Shown here: positions 37,520-39,355 of the stretch, piece after piece | Layout: each line of letters begins with the position of its first letter | Numbering within the stretch: the stretch's first letter is position 1 | Origin: Roseomonas rosulenta | Lineage (GTDB): Bacteria > Pseudomonadota > Alphaproteobacteria > Acetobacterales > Acetobacteraceae | Reading direction: 5' to 3' | Assembly: GCF_016106005.1 (NCBI RefSeq) | Contig: NZ_JACADR010000013.1 | Location: forward strand, 1-39,355 | DNA: 39,355 nt | Notes under the pieces: model-generated | The model's input: the letters and a program-made list of their open reading frames with translations, nothing else | The model's database searches: none | What the model was told of the DNA's origin: nothing | Made by a program: the position numbers and the translations under genes

Positions 37520-38622
37520 TGGACTCGCTGCCCGGCGACCATGACCGGGGCGGGGAGGCGGCCGCCGTCTCCACCCGCACGAAGGCGCCGCGCTCACGCG
37601 CGGCGACCCGCGCACCCTATCCCTTCGCCGCCATCGTCGCGCAGGAGGAGATGCTGCGCGCACTGCTGGTCGCCGCCGTGGATGGCAGCATCGGCGGCGT
37701 GCTGGTGCTGGGCGATCGCGGCACCGGCAAGTCCACGGCGGTGCGCGCGCTTGCCGCGCTGCTGCCGCCGATGAAGGCGGTCGAGGGCTGCCGCTTCGGC
37801 TGCGACCCCGGCGATGCGGCGGCGCTGTGCGAAGCCTGCCGCGCCAAGCCCCGTCTGCGCGCTGTCGAGGTTCCGGTGCCGGTGGTGGACCTGCCGCTGG
37901 GCGCGACCGAGGACCGCGTCGCCGGCGCGCTCGACATCGAGCGCGCGCTTGCCGAGGGCGTGAAGGCCTTCGAGCCCGGCCTGCTCGCCCGCGCCCATCG
38001 CGGCTTTCTCTACATTGACGAGGTGAACCTGCTCGAGGACCACCTGGTCGACCTGCTGCTCGATGTCGCGGCCTCCGGCGAGAACCTGGTGGAGCGCGAG
38101 GGCATTTCGATCCGCCACCCGGCGCGCTTCGTGCTGGTGGGATCGGGCAATCCGGAGGAGGGCGAGCTTCGCCCGCAACTCCTGGATCGCTTCGGCCTGT
38201 GCGTCGAGGTCCGCACGCCGACCGACCTGCCGACGCGCATCGAGGTGATCCGCCGCCGCGATTCCTACGAACGTGACCACGCCGCCTTCTGCGCGGCCTG
38301 GGAGAAGGAACAGGTAAAGCTGCGCCGCCGCATCCTTGCGGCGCGGGCCGCACTGCCCTCCATCGAGGTGCCGGATGCCGCGCTCGAACGGGCCGCGCAG
38401 CTCTGCATGGCGCTCGGTACGGATGGCCTGCGCGGCGAGCTCACGCTGATCCGTGCCGCGCGCGCGCATGCGGCGCTCGAGGAAGTCGAGCGCGTCGGCG
38501 ATGACGAGCTGCGCGCCGTGGCCAGCCCCGCGCTGCGCCACCGGCTGCGGCGCAATCCGCTGGACGAGACCTCCTCCTCCACGCGCGTCGAGCGGGCGGT
38601 CGCGGAGTTGTTCGGGCAGTGA
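37519..38622 (+). CDS. bchI: Magnesium chelatase subunit I (AAA+ ATPase)
   Basis: The predicted protein has 367 residues. After a variable N-terminus of about 30 residues, PYPFAAIVAQEEMLRALLVA leads into Walker A (GDRGTGKST). A Cys-bearing insert follows (GCRFGCDPGDAAALCEACR), then LPLGATEDRVAGALDIERAL, Walker B (FLYIDEVNLLEDHLVDLLLD), GNPEEGELRPQLLDRFGL with the arginine finger region, and a C-terminal helical sensor-2 part (GLRGELTLIRAARAHAAL). It drives Mg insertion with BchD and BchH. The ATG at 37519 overlaps the hemA stop; the longer frame from 37486 would start inside hemA. Confidence 0.97.
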   Translation: MDSLPGDHDRGGEAAAVSTRTKAPRSRAATRAPYPFAAIVAQEEMLRALLVAAVDGSIGGVLVLGDRGTGKSTAVRALAALLPPMKAVEGCRFGCDPGDAAALCEACRAKPRLRAVEVPVPVVDLPLGATEDRVAGALDIERALAEGVKAFEPGLLARAHRGFLYIDEVNLLEDHLVDLLLDVAASGENLVEREGISIRHPARFVLVGSGNPEEGELRPQLLDRFGLCVEVRTPTDLPTRIEVIRRRDSYERDHAAFCAAWEKEQVKLRRRILAARAALPSIEVPDAALERAAQLCMALGTDGLRGELTLIRAARAHAALEEVERVGDDELRAVASPALRHRLRRNPLDETSSSTRVERAVAELFGQ

Positions 38623-39355
38623 CGACGGCCGGCGACGGGCGCGCTCCGCCGCGCGCGGCGCCGGACCCGGCAGTGGTGGCGGACCAATGCGCCGCGGCGT
38701 TGCTTCTGGCAGTGGATCCGGTCGGGCTTGGCGGGGCCGTGTTGCGCGCCGGACCGGGGCCTGAGCGCGACGGCTGGCTGGCGACACTGCGCGCCGCAAT
38801 GCCCGAGGGCTCCGCCTGGCGGCGCATGCCGGCCTCGGTGCCGGATTCGCGGCTGCTTGGCGGGCTTGACCTGACCGCCACGCTCGCCGCCGGACGGCCG
38901 GTGGCGGAACGCGGCGTGCTCGCGGAAGCCGATGGCGGCGTGCTGCTGCTGGTGATGGCGGAGCGCGCCGCACCCGGCATGGCCGCGCGCATCGCGGCCG
39001 TGCTGGATGGGCAGGAGGTCGCGCTGGAACGCGACGGCATCGCTCGGCGCCTGCCTGCGCGCTTCGGCCTGGTCGCGCTGGACGAGGGCATCGAGGATGA
39101 GGGGGTGGCGGAGCCGCTGCGCGATCGCCTCGCCTTCCATATCGCGCCGTTGCCCCAGGCCGGGGCAGCCGGCGCCGACATCGCCGCCGCGCGCGCGCGG
39201 CTGGATGGCGTGCTGGTGCCCGATGAGGTGACGGAGGCGCTGTGCGGCGCGGCCGTCGCGCTCGGCATCGCCTCGCTGCGCGCGCCGATGCTGGCGCAGC
39301 GCGCCGCGATCGCCGCGGCTGCGCTGGCGGGGCGCGACACCGTGGCGCCGGAGGA
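38619..39355 (+). CDS. bchD: Magnesium chelatase subunit D, N-terminal part (cut by window end)
   Basis: A frame starting at GTG (38619), which overlaps the bchI stop (GTGA), stays open to the end of the window and gives about 245 residues. It carries the BchD N-terminal AAA+-like domain with DSRLLGGLDLTATLAAGRPV, AERGVLAEADGGVLLLVMAE, a degenerate Walker region and RLPARFGLVALDEGIEDEGV. The usual acidic linker and von Willebrand A domain would follow beyond the window. BchD is the non-ATPase platform for the BchI hexamer in Mg chelatase. A strand of Ala-rich helix near the end (AALGIAS-like) fits the family. Confidence 0.9.
   Translation, partial: MTTAGDGRAPPRAAPDPAVVADQCAAALLLAVDPVGLGGAVLRAGPGPERDGWLATLRAAMPEGSAWRRMPASVPDSRLLGGLDLTATLAAGRPVAERGVLAEADGGVLLLVMAERAAPGMAARIAAVLDGQEVALERDGIARRLPARFGLVALDEGIEDEGVAEPLRDRLAFHIAPLPQAGAAGADIAAARARLDGVLVPDEVTEALCGAAVALGIASLRAPMLAQRAAIAAAALAGRDTVAPE

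Overview
The window is very GC-rich and almost fully coding. It reads as a chromosomal segment of an aerobic anoxygenic phototrophic alphaproteobacterium. The reasons are a large photosynthesis gene cluster of purple-bacterial type, an Alphaproteobacteria-type 5-aminolevulinate synthase (hemA), the oxygen-dependent cyclase AcsF, and Bug-family and alpha-hydroxy-acid metabolic genes common in Acetobacteraceae such as Roseomonas. The family placement is an inference from gene content. No tRNA, rRNA, CRISPR array, insertion sequence or phage gene was recognised.

Left part (1-14300), general metabolism. A partial membrane transporter, an FAH-family hydrolase, a PuuD-like glutamine amidotransferase, a LolA-like lipoprotein carrier and a periplasmic protein of unknown function all lie on the minus strand. 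Next comes a compact manganese/iron ABC uptake operon, sitABCD-mntR (8359 down to 4408), with a palindrome upstream that is a good candidate MntR operator. It is followed by an FMN-dependent alpha-hydroxy-acid oxidase/dehydrogenase. A small catabolic cassette comes next: a Bug-type substrate-binding protein and a type III CoA-transferase on the minus strand, divergent from an HMG-CoA-lyase-like enzyme on the plus strand. A c2-type cytochrome, a small membrane protein and an unknown 137-residue protein fill the space before the phototrophy genes.

Right part (14505-39355), photosynthesis gene cluster. On the minus strand lie aerR/ppaA (B12-binding antirepressor type), ppsR (repressor), bchG, a PucC-like transporter, bchP and, unexpectedly, hemC. 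On the plus strand lies one long unidirectional array: bchF-bchN-bchB-bchH-bchL-bchM-lhaA-puhA-puhB-puhC-orf106-acsF-puhE-(38-codon ORF)-hemA-bchI-bchD, the last cut by the window end. Nearly every junction is an ATGA, TGATG or GTGA overlap or a gap of about 20 bases or less. The array therefore links tetrapyrrole entry (hemA), Mg insertion (bchH/I/D), methylation (bchM), ring closure (acsF), protochlorophyllide reduction (bchL/N/B), 3-vinyl hydration (bchF) and reaction-centre H subunit assembly (puhA/B/C/E, lhaA). bchC, bchXYZ, puf, crt and bchE are not in the window.

The most interesting non-coding element is the 254-base region between aerR and bchF. A 34-bp inverted repeat (21469-21502) has 10-bp perfect arms, and each arm carries a TTGACA -35 hexamer pointing outwards. 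The same repeat can be read as two overlapping PpsR-like boxes. A third copy of the arm overlaps the bchF start codon, and a leader ORF with a near-perfect ribosome-binding site precedes bchF. Other points are a PpsR with only one cysteine, a PuhE with a C-terminal soluble extension, a short ORF joining puhE and hemA by overlaps at both ends, and an unassigned 106-residue gene between puhC and acsF.
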